This document shows positions 27,084-35,343 of a stretch of 64,000 nt of DNA, piece after piece. The notes under the pieces were generated by a model. That model was not told the DNA's origin. It made no database searches and saw only the letters and a program-made list of their open reading frames with translations. The position numbers were made by a program, and so were the translations under genes. Location: contig JAHEYT010000032.1 in the NCBI GenBank assembly GCA_023251455.1, positions 59,591-123,590 of the forward strand, read 5' to 3'. Each line of letters begins with the position of its first letter. Position 1 is the stretch's first letter. Source of the stretch: Bacteroidota bacterium (lineage in GTDB: Bacteria; Bacteroidota; Bacteroidia; Bacteroidales; Prolixibacteraceae).

Positions 27084-28508
27084 CTAATCTATTTTTCCTT
27101 CCTTAACCAGTTTCAGCACCAGTTCACCAAAAAGGGTATTTGCCCATGCGAACCACGAACGGGTGAAGTTCTTCGGATCGTCTTTGTGGAATGTTTCGTG
27201 CATGAAACCGGTGTCAGCGTCGGTAGCAACCAGTGTTTTCATGCAACTGGCTATTTCTGTGTCGCTGTTGCTGGTCATGGCCAGCATGATGAGACTCATT
27301 GGCCAAACCATATTGTAACCTACATGCGGACCGCCAATTCCCTCTCCGGCTTTGCCTTTAAAAAAGTATGGGTTGTCGTTACTCCAAACCAGTTTTCGGG
27401 TATTCTGGTAAATCGGGTCGTTTTTATCTACACATCCCAGGTATGGCAAGCCAAGCAGGCTGGGAACATTGGCATCGTCCATTAAGGCTGTGTTGCCAAA
27501 ACCATCCACCTCGAAAGCATACACTTTGCCGTATTTTGGGTGATTCACGATTGCATATTTCTGAATGGCAGCTTCCACTTCTTTGGCGAGGTCAGTGCAT
27601 TTGTCGGCAAAGGCTTTGTCGTGGGTAACTTTGGTGCTGATTTCGGCCAACTGACGCAGTGAAGTCACCGCAAACAGGTTCGACGGAATCAGGAACCCAT
27701 AGGTTGTGGCATCATCTGATGGACGAAATGTTGAATTGATCAACCCAACCGGTTTCAAAGGCTGTCCCCATCCGCCATTCGATACAGTATCTAATTGGCG
27801 GTCGGTTTTCCGGAGAAACGAGTAGGGCCCGAGATTGTCTTTGCGCTGTTGCTCAATGAATGTTTTGTAAATCAGTTTTGCTGCTTTTTGCCAGTCGGCA
27901 TCGAAAACCGCAGTGTCACCTGTTGTTTTCCAGTAATGGTAAGCCAAACGAACGGTGTAGCAAAGTGAGTCGATTTCCCATTTGCGTTCGTGCAATTCGG
28001 GTTTCATGTCGGTTTGGTCTGTTTTCCATTCCGACCCGGCTGGGCCTTCGTTAAACGAATTGGCATACGGATCGATCAAAACACATTGCGTTTGCCGGTT
28101 GATCACTCCGGCCACCAATGCTTTAAGTTTGGGATCTTCGTTGGTCAACTGCAAATACGGCCACACCTGCGCTGCCGAATCGCGCAGCCACATGGCATTG
28201 ATGTCGCCGGTAATGACGAACGTATCGGGTTTGCCGTTTTTTGTTTTGAATTGAACAGTGGTATCCAGTGTATTCGGGAAACAGTTTTCGAACATCCAGG
28301 CCAGTTTCGGATCTTTCAGTTTGGCTTTGGTTTGCTGAATGACTTTCTCGACAGCCGCCGATGTAAAGTTCCGTTTTTCAGGAGCTGGACGTTTGCTTAC
28401 GTAGCTCACTCCATTTATTGATGATGCCAGTAGTTTGCCCGATCCGGCGATGGCAAGTCCAGCCATGGTTAAGCCGCTGTTCAGTATAAAATTTCTTCGT
28501 GTGGTCAT
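27084..28508 (-). CDS. Glycoside hydrolase family 125 exo-alpha-1,6-mannosidase, Tat-exported
   Basis: This 474-residue inverting exo-alpha-1,6-mannosidase is predicted from GH125 motifs: GDINAMWLRDSAAQVWPYL (101-119), RPSDDATTYGFLIPSN with Asp265/Asp266 (general acid position), and MHETFH with Glu438 (general base). A twin-arginine signal (TTRRNF, hydrophobic core to about 29) directs folded export to the periplasm, in line with other exported GH125 enzymes that finish alpha-1,6-mannan backbone degradation begun by GH76. It is the last gene before a terminator at 27011-27042. Repeats of ttccaagttt (28516-28525 and 28537-28546) lie just upstream. Confidence 0.92.
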   Translation of the reverse strand: MTTRRNFILNSGLTMAGLAIAGSGKLLASSINGVSYVSKRPAPEKRNFTSAAVEKVIQQTKAKLKDPKLAWMFENCFPNTLDTTVQFKTKNGKPDTFVITGDINAMWLRDSAAQVWPYLQLTNEDPKLKALVAGVINRQTQCVLIDPYANSFNEGPAGSEWKTDQTDMKPELHERKWEIDSLCYTVRLAYHYWKTTGDTAVFDADWQKAAKLIYKTFIEQQRKDNLGPYSFLRKTDRQLDTVSNGGWGQPLKPVGLINSTFRPSDDATTYGFLIPSNLFAVTSLRQLAEISTKVTHDKAFADKCTDLAKEVEAAIQKYAIVNHPKYGKVYAFEVDGFGNTALMDDANVPSLLGLPYLGCVDKNDPIYQNTRKLVWSNDNPYFFKGKAGEGIGGPHVGYNMVWPMSLIMLAMTSNSDTEIASCMKTLVATDADTGFMHETFHKDDPKNFTRSWFAWANTLFGELVLKLVKEGKID

Positions 28509-28574
28509 GATATAGTTCCAAGTTTAAAGTTTCAAATTCCAAGTTTGCCAGCTGCTGGTTAAAAACAAATGGAA

Positions 28575-30704
28575 TTATTTAGTTGTGATAACCAGTTTCT
28601 TTCCTTTCAGCAATTCTGAATGCGGAATGAAATAGCCCTCGATTTTTTTACCATCGTAGGTGATGCTTTCGATTTTCTTTCCTGAACCATTTTTAATGAT
28701 GGCAAATTTCTTCCCGCCCAGGTCGAAATCAACTTTATCGAACAGCGGTACCGAAACGATGTATTGCGGATCGGCTGGCGAGAAAGTGTACAAGCCGATG
28801 GAAGTCAGCACGTACCACGATGAGTTTTCACCGGCATCGTCCATTCCGGAGTAGGCCAGATGATCTTTGCCCATGTCGTAAAAACGATCCATGATCTGGT
28901 CGAGTCTGGCCTGCGATTTTTCCTGTTTGCCTACAAAATAGTATAACCAGGGGAAACTGTGGTCGGGCTGGTTGCCGTGACAATATTGTCCGATAAACCC
29001 GGAAATATTATAGGCTTCAGCGCCTTTATACGGAATTGTAAACAGATCATCCAGTTTCTTCTCAAAATCGGCCGAGCTCTTGTAAAGACCAATCAATCCC
29101 TTGACATCGTGAGGGGCAAAGAACGAAGATTGCCAGGCATTGGCTTCGCGGTACATGTATTCGTAGTAAATAAATTCCGGATCAAAGTTCTTGATCCATT
29201 CGCCGTTGGCCAGTTTACCGCGCATCAGTCCGGTTGACGGGTCGAACATGTTTTTGTAATTGCCGGTGCGTTTCATCAGCATGTTGTAATTGTCGGTGTC
29301 GCCCAAAGCTTTGGCCAATTGTGCAACCGCGTAGTCGTCGTAGGCATATTCGAGCGTTTTGGTTACTCCGGCCGCCGCGACTGTTTCCAGTTTCGGATTG
29401 GCAAGGTCGGGTTCAGCGATGTAGCCTTTTTCGATGTATTCCATGCCGCGTGGTCTGCTCTGGTTTTCCATGGTGGCATTCCGGAGAAGCAGGTTGTAGG
29501 CGCTTTTCACATCAAAACCTTTGATTCCGCGGAGGTAACTTCCGGCGATAAAAGGAGCCGCGTGGTCGCCATGGAAAAAGGTCGGCATAAAATCTCCTGA
29601 ATTCTGTCCTTTGTCGATCAGCGATTTGATCACATCTTCGGTTACTTTAGGCGACAACATTCCCATCAAAACCAGTTTGTTGCGGTAATCGTCCCACAAC
29701 GATGGTTCGGTGTAATAGTTAAAACCTTTATTTACGACGTTTCCTTTCTGGTCGGTGAAGTCGCCGTTGCAGTCGCTGCGCAGGGCTGGCCAAAGGAATG
29801 AGCGGTAGAGGGTTGAGTAGAGCAGGCCTTTTTGCCTTTCGGTTCCACCCGATACGGTGATTTTCGACAACAGGGCTTCCCATGTATTGGTGGCTTCGTC
29901 GCGAACTTGCTGAAAACTCTTGTTCAGCATTTCCTTTTCCAGATTTTCTTTGGCGTTGGCAATGCTCACAAACGAGAACCCAATGCGGAGTTCAAGTGGT
30001 TTATCCGAATCGGCAAAATTGACAACCGAAATTTCGTTCTTTTCGCTTTTCTGCGATTCGATGTTTTTGATCGTATGGTTGGCCACGGCGTAGAAATACA
30101 TTTTTTCACCGGTTTGCTGGAAACCTTTGAAAACATTGTCGCCTTCCTGATTGATTTCCCAGCTTCGAACCCGTTCGTTCGAGCGCGACAAGTCGGCAAT
30201 CAGTTTTTTGTCCTGATTATTTTTGAAAGTGTATTTGTGAAAGGCACAACGAAGGGTTGACGTCAGTTCGGCATTAACACCGTAGCGCTCCAGGTAAACC
30301 TGGTAGTAGCCCGGATGTGCCGATTCGTTTTGATGGCTGTACGGCGAGCAATAGTCGTCGGTGGTGAATTTGCCGGTTGCGGGCATCAACGGAATGTGTC
30401 CTAAGTTCCAATGCCCTTTGCTGGTGTGGATAAAAGCATAAATGACGGTGTCTTCATATTGGTATCCGGAGCCGCTGTGAAACAGGGTAACAGGGCTGAG
30501 TTGTACCATGGCGTTGGGTACCGATGAACCGGGAAAGGCTTCGGCTCCCCAGGTGCGGTGTGTCGGTTTATAGCCAATGTCGATGCTGTCCCACAAGGTG
30601 GCTGTTCCCAAAAATGGGTTGACATATTTGGTTAGTTGTTTTTGGGCCTGCATTGAAAATGCAGCAGCCAGAAACAGAACTAAAGAAATAACTTTCTTAT
30701 TCAT
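28575..30704 (-). CDS. Glycoside hydrolase family 92 alpha-mannosidase (second)
   Basis: This 709-residue exported GH92 enzyme (signal peptide to about 20, MQAQ) differs clearly from the first copy, suggesting different linkage specificity. Signatures: TKYVNPFLGT opening, HTSKGHWNLGHIPLMP, SLWDDYRNKLVLMGML, GDHAAPFIAGSYLRGIKGFD, PHDVKGLIGLY and GMDDAGENSSWYVLTSIGLY. In the last, residues 621-627 carry the Asp pair, and the usual Gln is replaced by Glu. It lies in the GH76-GH97-GH92-GH125 gene run and would remove mannose side chains from alpha-mannan oligosaccharides. Confidence 0.92.
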   Translation of the reverse strand: MNKKVISLVLFLAAAFSMQAQKQLTKYVNPFLGTATLWDSIDIGYKPTHRTWGAEAFPGSSVPNAMVQLSPVTLFHSGSGYQYEDTVIYAFIHTSKGHWNLGHIPLMPATGKFTTDDYCSPYSHQNESAHPGYYQVYLERYGVNAELTSTLRCAFHKYTFKNNQDKKLIADLSRSNERVRSWEINQEGDNVFKGFQQTGEKMYFYAVANHTIKNIESQKSEKNEISVVNFADSDKPLELRIGFSFVSIANAKENLEKEMLNKSFQQVRDEATNTWEALLSKITVSGGTERQKGLLYSTLYRSFLWPALRSDCNGDFTDQKGNVVNKGFNYYTEPSLWDDYRNKLVLMGMLSPKVTEDVIKSLIDKGQNSGDFMPTFFHGDHAAPFIAGSYLRGIKGFDVKSAYNLLLRNATMENQSRPRGMEYIEKGYIAEPDLANPKLETVAAAGVTKTLEYAYDDYAVAQLAKALGDTDNYNMLMKRTGNYKNMFDPSTGLMRGKLANGEWIKNFDPEFIYYEYMYREANAWQSSFFAPHDVKGLIGLYKSSADFEKKLDDLFTIPYKGAEAYNISGFIGQYCHGNQPDHSFPWLYYFVGKQEKSQARLDQIMDRFYDMGKDHLAYSGMDDAGENSSWYVLTSIGLYTFSPADPQYIVSVPLFDKVDFDLGGKKFAIIKNGSGKKIESITYDGKKIEGYFIPHSELLKGKKLVITTK

Positions 30705-30736
30705 GATATCGTTGGTTTTAGGGTGTTTTTAATCTT

Positions 30737-32683
30737 TTATTCGAGCACAGCAGCCCAGCCTCCGTTGCGAACGAGATGCAGTTGCAGTTTTTCTCCCCGG
30801 ATGTTGGTTCCTTTTATTTTTTTGTAGTCCATCGCCTGCACATCAGCATTTGCTCCATCTTTGAATGCGGTGGTGTTATAAATTTTCCGATCCTGAAGGA
30901 AATCCAGTTTCACCTCAATGTCGCGGGCAGTGCTGTTGGTGATAGCCCCGATGAACCATTTGTCGCCTTTGCGTTTGGCCACAACGAAATATTCACCGGC
31001 TTCGGCTGCCAAAACTTTGGTTTCGTCCCAGGTAACCGGAACGCTGGTGATAAAATCGGTGCATTCTTTTTCGCGGTAATAATAAAAAGGATTGTCGGCC
31101 AGCATTTGCAAGCCGCTTTCGAATGTTACAAACAAAGCGAGCTGATAGGCGCGCGTGCCAATGCTTTGCGGATTGGTGCGGGTTGATTTATAGTCTTCCG
31201 GATGAACCGAGTTCATGGCTCCCGGCGTGTAATCCATCGGGCCAACGGCATTGCGCATAAAAGGCAGCCAGGCGTTGTTGTTGGGCGTTGCCAGTCCGCC
31301 GCCAATGTTTTGCTCCATTCCAACCACTCCTTCGTGCGAAAGAATGTTAGGCAGTGCGCGTTCCATTCCGGCAGGTTTAAATGCTCCGTGGAAATCGACA
31401 AACATATGGTATTTAGCAGCTTCGCGGGCAACCCGTTCGTGGTATTTCACCATCCATTGGTCGCTGCGATCCATAAAATCGATTTTTACTCCGGCAATGC
31501 CCCATTCGCTGAATGTTTTAAACAAGTTGAAGTTATTTTCGACAGTCAGCCAGGTGAGCCACAATACAATTTTTACGTTTTTCTGTTTGCCGTATTTAAT
31601 CAGTTCGAACAGGTCGATGGTTGGGTTAGGCGTGAACGGATCGGTGGTGCTTTTGGCCCAGCCTTCGTCCATAATGATGTATGGAATGCCAAATTTGGAA
31701 GCAAAGTCGATGTAATATTTGTACGAATCGAGGTTGTAGCCCGATTTGAAATCGACGCCAAACAGACGGGCATCATGCCACCATTCCCAGCTTACCTGTC
31801 CGGGTTTAATCCAGTCGGTAGCTTCGAGTTCGTTGGGGCGCGACAGTTTGAAAACCAACTCGTTTTCAAAAATCTGGCGGTCGTCCGAACTGATCATCAT
31901 TACGCGCCAGGGAAAATTGCGGGTGCCTTTAGTTTTGGCGATGTAGCTGGCTTCTTTCAGAATTTTCAGGCTGCGGTCGCCGTCGGGACCAAATTCCAGC
32001 GGGCATTTCGGAAAAGTGCTTTGCAGCTTATTGCCTTCCATTCCTTTCAGGAACATACAAGGGTAGTCGAATAAATCGGCTTCAGAAACCAGTATTTTAG
32101 TGCCTTTGTGGGTGTCGAGTAGCACAGGCAAAGTGCTTTTCTCCATATTTTTTATTTCCGCAGTTGTTACTTTTTTGTACGGAATTTCGTAGGCGGTTTT
32201 AAACGAACGGCTTGGCGACCAAACTGCTCCGTATTCGGCCGGAAGTTTCAGCGACATTTCTTCGTCGAGCACTTCAATCTCAGGCACTTTCTTTTTAGTG
32301 ATGAAACGGTAAGCCACGCCATCGTTGTAAGCACGGAACTCAACCGAATAATCGCCCTTGAAATTCAGGAGCAACACATTGCAATTGTTCTTAATCCGGG
32401 CATTCCGGAGTGGAATTTCGCGTTGAATAGTCTCGTCGATGACGCTGGTTTTCTCTCCGGCGAGTTTCGGATTTTCCCCAAGTGTTTCGCCTGAAAGTTT
32501 GAGTTGCAGCGAGCTGTTTTCGAGAAAAACCTGATCGTTTCGGCTTACCGTATAATAAATCTTATCTGAAAGATTTACAGATACTTTGATGGATGAATCG
32601 GGCGAAAGCAGGTCGATGGAATTGCCAAAAGCTACCTGCCGAAAAAGTATCAGCAGGAAGAGGAAAAGTGCATGTCTGGTCAT
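30737..32683 (-). CDS. Glycoside hydrolase family 97 enzyme, retaining type (alpha-galactosidase-like)
   Basis: This 648-residue exported GH97 enzyme (signal peptide to about 20) has an N-terminal beta-super-sandwich and a TIM barrel from about 295 (WEWWHDARLFGVDF, IPYIIMDEGW). GVKIDFMDRSD places an Asp (402) at the position of the nucleophile of the retaining Bacteroides GH97b alpha-galactosidase. Inverting SusB-type alpha-glucosidases lack it. Glu451 (SHEGV) is near the expected acid/base. So alpha-galactosidase, or another retaining alpha-glycosidase, is more likely than alpha-glucosidase. In this locus it could remove alpha-galactose caps from a galactomannan. Confidence 0.9.
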   Translation of the reverse strand: MTRHALFLFLLILFRQVAFGNSIDLLSPDSSIKVSVNLSDKIYYTVSRNDQVFLENSSLQLKLSGETLGENPKLAGEKTSVIDETIQREIPLRNARIKNNCNVLLLNFKGDYSVEFRAYNDGVAYRFITKKKVPEIEVLDEEMSLKLPAEYGAVWSPSRSFKTAYEIPYKKVTTAEIKNMEKSTLPVLLDTHKGTKILVSEADLFDYPCMFLKGMEGNKLQSTFPKCPLEFGPDGDRSLKILKEASYIAKTKGTRNFPWRVMMISSDDRQIFENELVFKLSRPNELEATDWIKPGQVSWEWWHDARLFGVDFKSGYNLDSYKYYIDFASKFGIPYIIMDEGWAKSTTDPFTPNPTIDLFELIKYGKQKNVKIVLWLTWLTVENNFNLFKTFSEWGIAGVKIDFMDRSDQWMVKYHERVAREAAKYHMFVDFHGAFKPAGMERALPNILSHEGVVGMEQNIGGGLATPNNNAWLPFMRNAVGPMDYTPGAMNSVHPEDYKSTRTNPQSIGTRAYQLALFVTFESGLQMLADNPFYYYREKECTDFITSVPVTWDETKVLAAEAGEYFVVAKRKGDKWFIGAITNSTARDIEVKLDFLQDRKIYNTTAFKDGANADVQAMDYKKIKGTNIRGEKLQLHLVRNGGWAAVLE

Positions 32684-32784
32684 GGCTCAGAGGTTTATGG
32701 GCTTAATTGGTTTAGGTTAACAGTAAACGGGTTTCAGGAGCTAATACACTTTGATCAAGCGTTTCACTCATGAATATGTGGCAT

Positions 32785-33927
32785 TTAATTATTCAATAGC
32801 CCTTGTTTTTTGAGCAGGGCAGCAGCCTCGATAAGCATGGCTCCGCTGGTTTGCGTTGTCAACTCGGAAGTGGCTCCTGGTTTGGTTTTCCAGTAAGTGC
32901 CAAATAAAACCAGTTGTTTGTTGGTTCCGGTTCTCCAAAGTGTTTCGGCGTTGAGCTTGAAGAAGGTAACGTACCTTTTCTTAGTGGCCGCATCCAAATC
33001 AGGATGTAAAATGAGTTGGGCAAAGTAGCGGACGAAAACGCCTTTAAACAGGCCACCATCGCCATTGCCTTCGCTTTTCAGCAAGCGGTCGTTGCTGTCA
33101 ACCAGGTTGTTCAGGGTATAATCGGCTGCTTTAATTGCATCGTTCAGATAACCTTTCTCGCCGGTAATTTTGTAAAGTTCAAGAGCCGATCCCAAAAATG
33201 TTCCTTCGTTGTAGGTAAATATCCATGATTTCTGAACGAATCCGGTGCGGCTGTCAATGTTGTCGTAAACGGCTCCATTGGCCGGATTGAACAGGTTTTC
33301 TTTTTCCCATCCGTAAATTTTAAGCGCCCATTCTTTGTCGGCGGCATCGCCAAATTGCTGAAATAAACGGGCTGCCAGAATACAGGCAGGGCCGTTGGAG
33401 CAGGCATTTTTGCTGTATGGCTGATCTTTTTTCCATGAAATTCCACCGCCTGCATTGCTGTTCCATCCGGTTTGAATGTCTTTCCAAACCTCGATGGCGC
33501 TGGTTTTAAAGCGGATATCCTGGGTGGCGTTGTATGCGCGAAGCATAGCCAGGGCATTCCACTCCATATCGTCGTAATATTCGTTCAGGAAAGTGTTCCC
33601 ATTTTTCTTTTTCACACCATCGTACCATTGCGTGATGGTCGTTTTGTAGAAATTGTCGTTGGTGCGGGTGTAGGCATCAACCGCTACATCGAGTGCGTGT
33701 GCCTGCGGCCAGTAATGAAAGTCTTTCTGTCCGCTGTTGTTGTAGTTGAAATAACTGTCGGCAGCATTCCAGTACGACATCACAAATGCATTGCTGCTGC
33801 TGTCGGCTGCTGTCGTCCAGTTGATGGTGTATTCTTCATCGCCGGTATTTACCGGATCGTTGTTTTTACCACAGGCCTGCACCAAAAGAATAACTGACAA
33901 CAGGAGAAAATAATAACACTTGTTCAT
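32785..33927 (-). CDS. Glycoside hydrolase family 76 endo-alpha-1,6-mannanase, lipoprotein
   Basis: This 380-residue surface or periplasmic lipoprotein (VQAC, Cys19) has an (alpha/alpha)6 barrel. The GH76 hallmark is YYDDMEW with consecutive Asp119/Asp120 as catalytic pair. Other signatures are HYWPQAHALD early and FTYNEGTFLGSALELY late. GH76 enzymes cut the alpha-1,6-mannan backbone of yeast mannan, and surface members start degradation. It is the first gene of the PUL2 enzyme run, preceded by a terminator after SusE and a candidate promoter at 33945-33976. Confidence 0.93.
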   Translation of the reverse strand: MNKCYYFLLLSVILLVQACGKNNDPVNTGDEEYTINWTTAADSSSNAFVMSYWNAADSYFNYNNSGQKDFHYWPQAHALDVAVDAYTRTNDNFYKTTITQWYDGVKKKNGNTFLNEYYDDMEWNALAMLRAYNATQDIRFKTSAIEVWKDIQTGWNSNAGGGISWKKDQPYSKNACSNGPACILAARLFQQFGDAADKEWALKIYGWEKENLFNPANGAVYDNIDSRTGFVQKSWIFTYNEGTFLGSALELYKITGEKGYLNDAIKAADYTLNNLVDSNDRLLKSEGNGDGGLFKGVFVRYFAQLILHPDLDAATKKRYVTFFKLNAETLWRTGTNKQLVLFGTYWKTKPGATSELTTQTSGAMLIEAAALLKKQGLLNN

Positions 33928-33944
33928 TTCTAAGTTTTTGTATC

Positions 33945-33976
33945 AGTAAATATTGCCAGATGCCGGAGGCATCAAA
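33945..33976 (-). promoter_or_regulatory. Candidate promoter with operator-like inverted repeat upstream of GH76
   Basis: On the minus strand TTTG (33976-33973) is followed after 20 nt by tatttact (33952-33945), a -33/-7 pair with the right spacing but a weak -7. A perfect 6-bp inverted repeat (gatgcc-tcc-ggcatc, 33959-33973) sits between the two elements and could be an operator. Confidence 0.35.
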
Positions 33977-34114
33977 TGTTTATAGAAAAAGATATGTGCC
34001 AGGGTTCGACCCCGATGTAGCCGAATATTTTGAGGTCAAACATTTCCTACAATCATTTCAAACCTCTGGGTTTAAAATGCAACCCTTGATTCGGATTAAT
34101 TCAAAATTGTTAAA

Positions 34115-34147
34115 AAAAGGGCAGGCACCGAAATGCCCACCCTTTTA
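34115..34147 (-). terminator. Terminator after the PUL2 SusE-like gene
   Basis: An imperfect stem of about 13 bp (34115-34126 region with 34134-34147) is followed on the minus strand by at least seven T. It separates SusCDE from the enzyme genes. Confidence 0.75.
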
Positions 34148-34160
34148 ACATTATAGCGGT

Positions 34161-35303
34161 TTATTGGTTGCCTACTTTTTTGATTTCGTGAGTGTACGGA
34201 GCATCAGCTTGTAATAAAACGGATACATCGGACAATGAGTTATCAATTTCGCCTGCAAATTTGAATTTACCATTCCATTGGTCGTTGTCAACCGGATACA
34301 AGTAATAGTACGAAGCCGGGCTCGAAGCTGTTGGACGGCTGTCGGTGTTTGGTGTACCCCACCATTCGTCAACAGTTTCGCCTGCGCCATTCACGGTTGT
34401 CATTTTGAATTTGTAGCGTTCGTCGCGTCCCCATCCTTCTTGTTTGAATGTGATCGGTTTGCCTGAAGCTTTCCATGCACCTTTTGCCTGATAATCCAAC
34501 GAGAACAGGAATGAGTTGGTTGGACAGAAGAACAACTGCATGTCAGTAATTTCGGTGTAAACAGATGACCCAACGTTGAAGTCGATTTTGATACGGTAAA
34601 CACCGGTTTTTGCTATTGTACTTCCGGTAGTTCCTTCTTTTACCAGACCTTTGTCGGTGTAGAATTTACGTGGTGTGCCCACTTTGGCATCAGTAAAATA
34701 GTATGTTTTACCGGCAGTCAATTTGGTGTAAACTTCAAATTCGCCATTGGCAGTCGATTTCATGATGTTTGCTTTGGTAAGATCAGCGCCACCTTCAGAA
34801 CCTTCGCCTGTAACAAATACATCAACCGGAACTTCAGCAAAACCAGCTAAACGGGTAAGCTCAATAGCACGCGATTCAGCAGCTTTTACATCGTTGATAC
34901 CTTTTGAAGAAAATACAGTCCAGATCAGTTTGCCCGTTGCAGCCGATTGAATTCCGGCCATGGCAGCAATTTTATTCAACTGTTTGTGCGAAAGGGTTGC
35001 ATGGTTGTATCCGCCGTTATTATCAGAAGCGATACGGTAAATTGGTGTGCTAAAGTCGCCACCTTCTTTATCGAAAGCAATTTCGTACAGAACCATACCG
35101 CTGTCTTCAGCTTTTGCAGGTTCCCATTCGAAATACAATGAAGCAGAGGCCGAGCTTTGTAATACGACCGATTTTCCGTTGGTTGGTTCGTAAAGGGTTT
35201 TTACCGCAGTTACGTTGGTGTTGCTTAATTCGTCTTTTTGGCAACCGGTAAAAGCCAAAAATAAAGAAACGATTAAAGTTATTTTTACTAATGACGTCTT
35301 CAT
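34161..35303 (-). CDS. SusE/SusF-like surface glycan-binding lipoprotein (PUL2)
   Basis: This 380-residue lipoprotein (FTGC, Cys21) is predicted to bind glycan at the cell surface. The N-terminal part (~30-150) is a SusE-type Ig domain (SASLYFEWEPAKAEDS, VLYEIAFDKEG, HKQLNKIAAMAG). The C-terminal half has two beta-sandwich segments with many aromatic residues (WGRDERYKFKMTT, YYYLYPVDNDQWNGKFKF), as in SusF-type starch- or mannan-binding domains. It follows SusD by 40 nt on the same transcript and precedes a terminator. Confidence 0.85.
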   Translation of the reverse strand: MKTSLVKITLIVSLFLAFTGCQKDELSNTNVTAVKTLYEPTNGKSVVLQSSASASLYFEWEPAKAEDSGMVLYEIAFDKEGGDFSTPIYRIASDNNGGYNHATLSHKQLNKIAAMAGIQSAATGKLIWTVFSSKGINDVKAAESRAIELTRLAGFAEVPVDVFVTGEGSEGGADLTKANIMKSTANGEFEVYTKLTAGKTYYFTDAKVGTPRKFYTDKGLVKEGTTGSTIAKTGVYRIKIDFNVGSSVYTEITDMQLFFCPTNSFLFSLDYQAKGAWKASGKPITFKQEGWGRDERYKFKMTTVNGAGETVDEWWGTPNTDSRPTASSPASYYYLYPVDNDQWNGKFKFAGEIDNSLSDVSVLLQADAPYTHEIKKVGNQ

Positions 35304-35343
35304 ATCTTATGAATTTATTTTCTGATTAATAATTAAAATAAGT

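Noticed and set aside
28516..28546. Direct repeats ttccaagttt before GH125
   Set aside because: Short, low-complexity and close together; no promoter or hairpin structure is associated.
31202..32074. Long plus-strand frame (290 codons) opposite GH97
   Set aside because: It is fully antisense to a well supported GH97 gene; its length follows from codon bias of the real gene.
33990..34020. tRNA-like TpsiC arm (ggttcgaccc) in the GH76-SusE gap
   Set aside because: The T-arm stem does not pair beyond two or three positions and no acceptor or anticodon stem can be found around it.
33960..34148. Plus-strand 62-codon frame in the GH76-SusE gap
   Set aside because: It overlaps a terminator and the GH76 promoter region and has no recognisable protein features.
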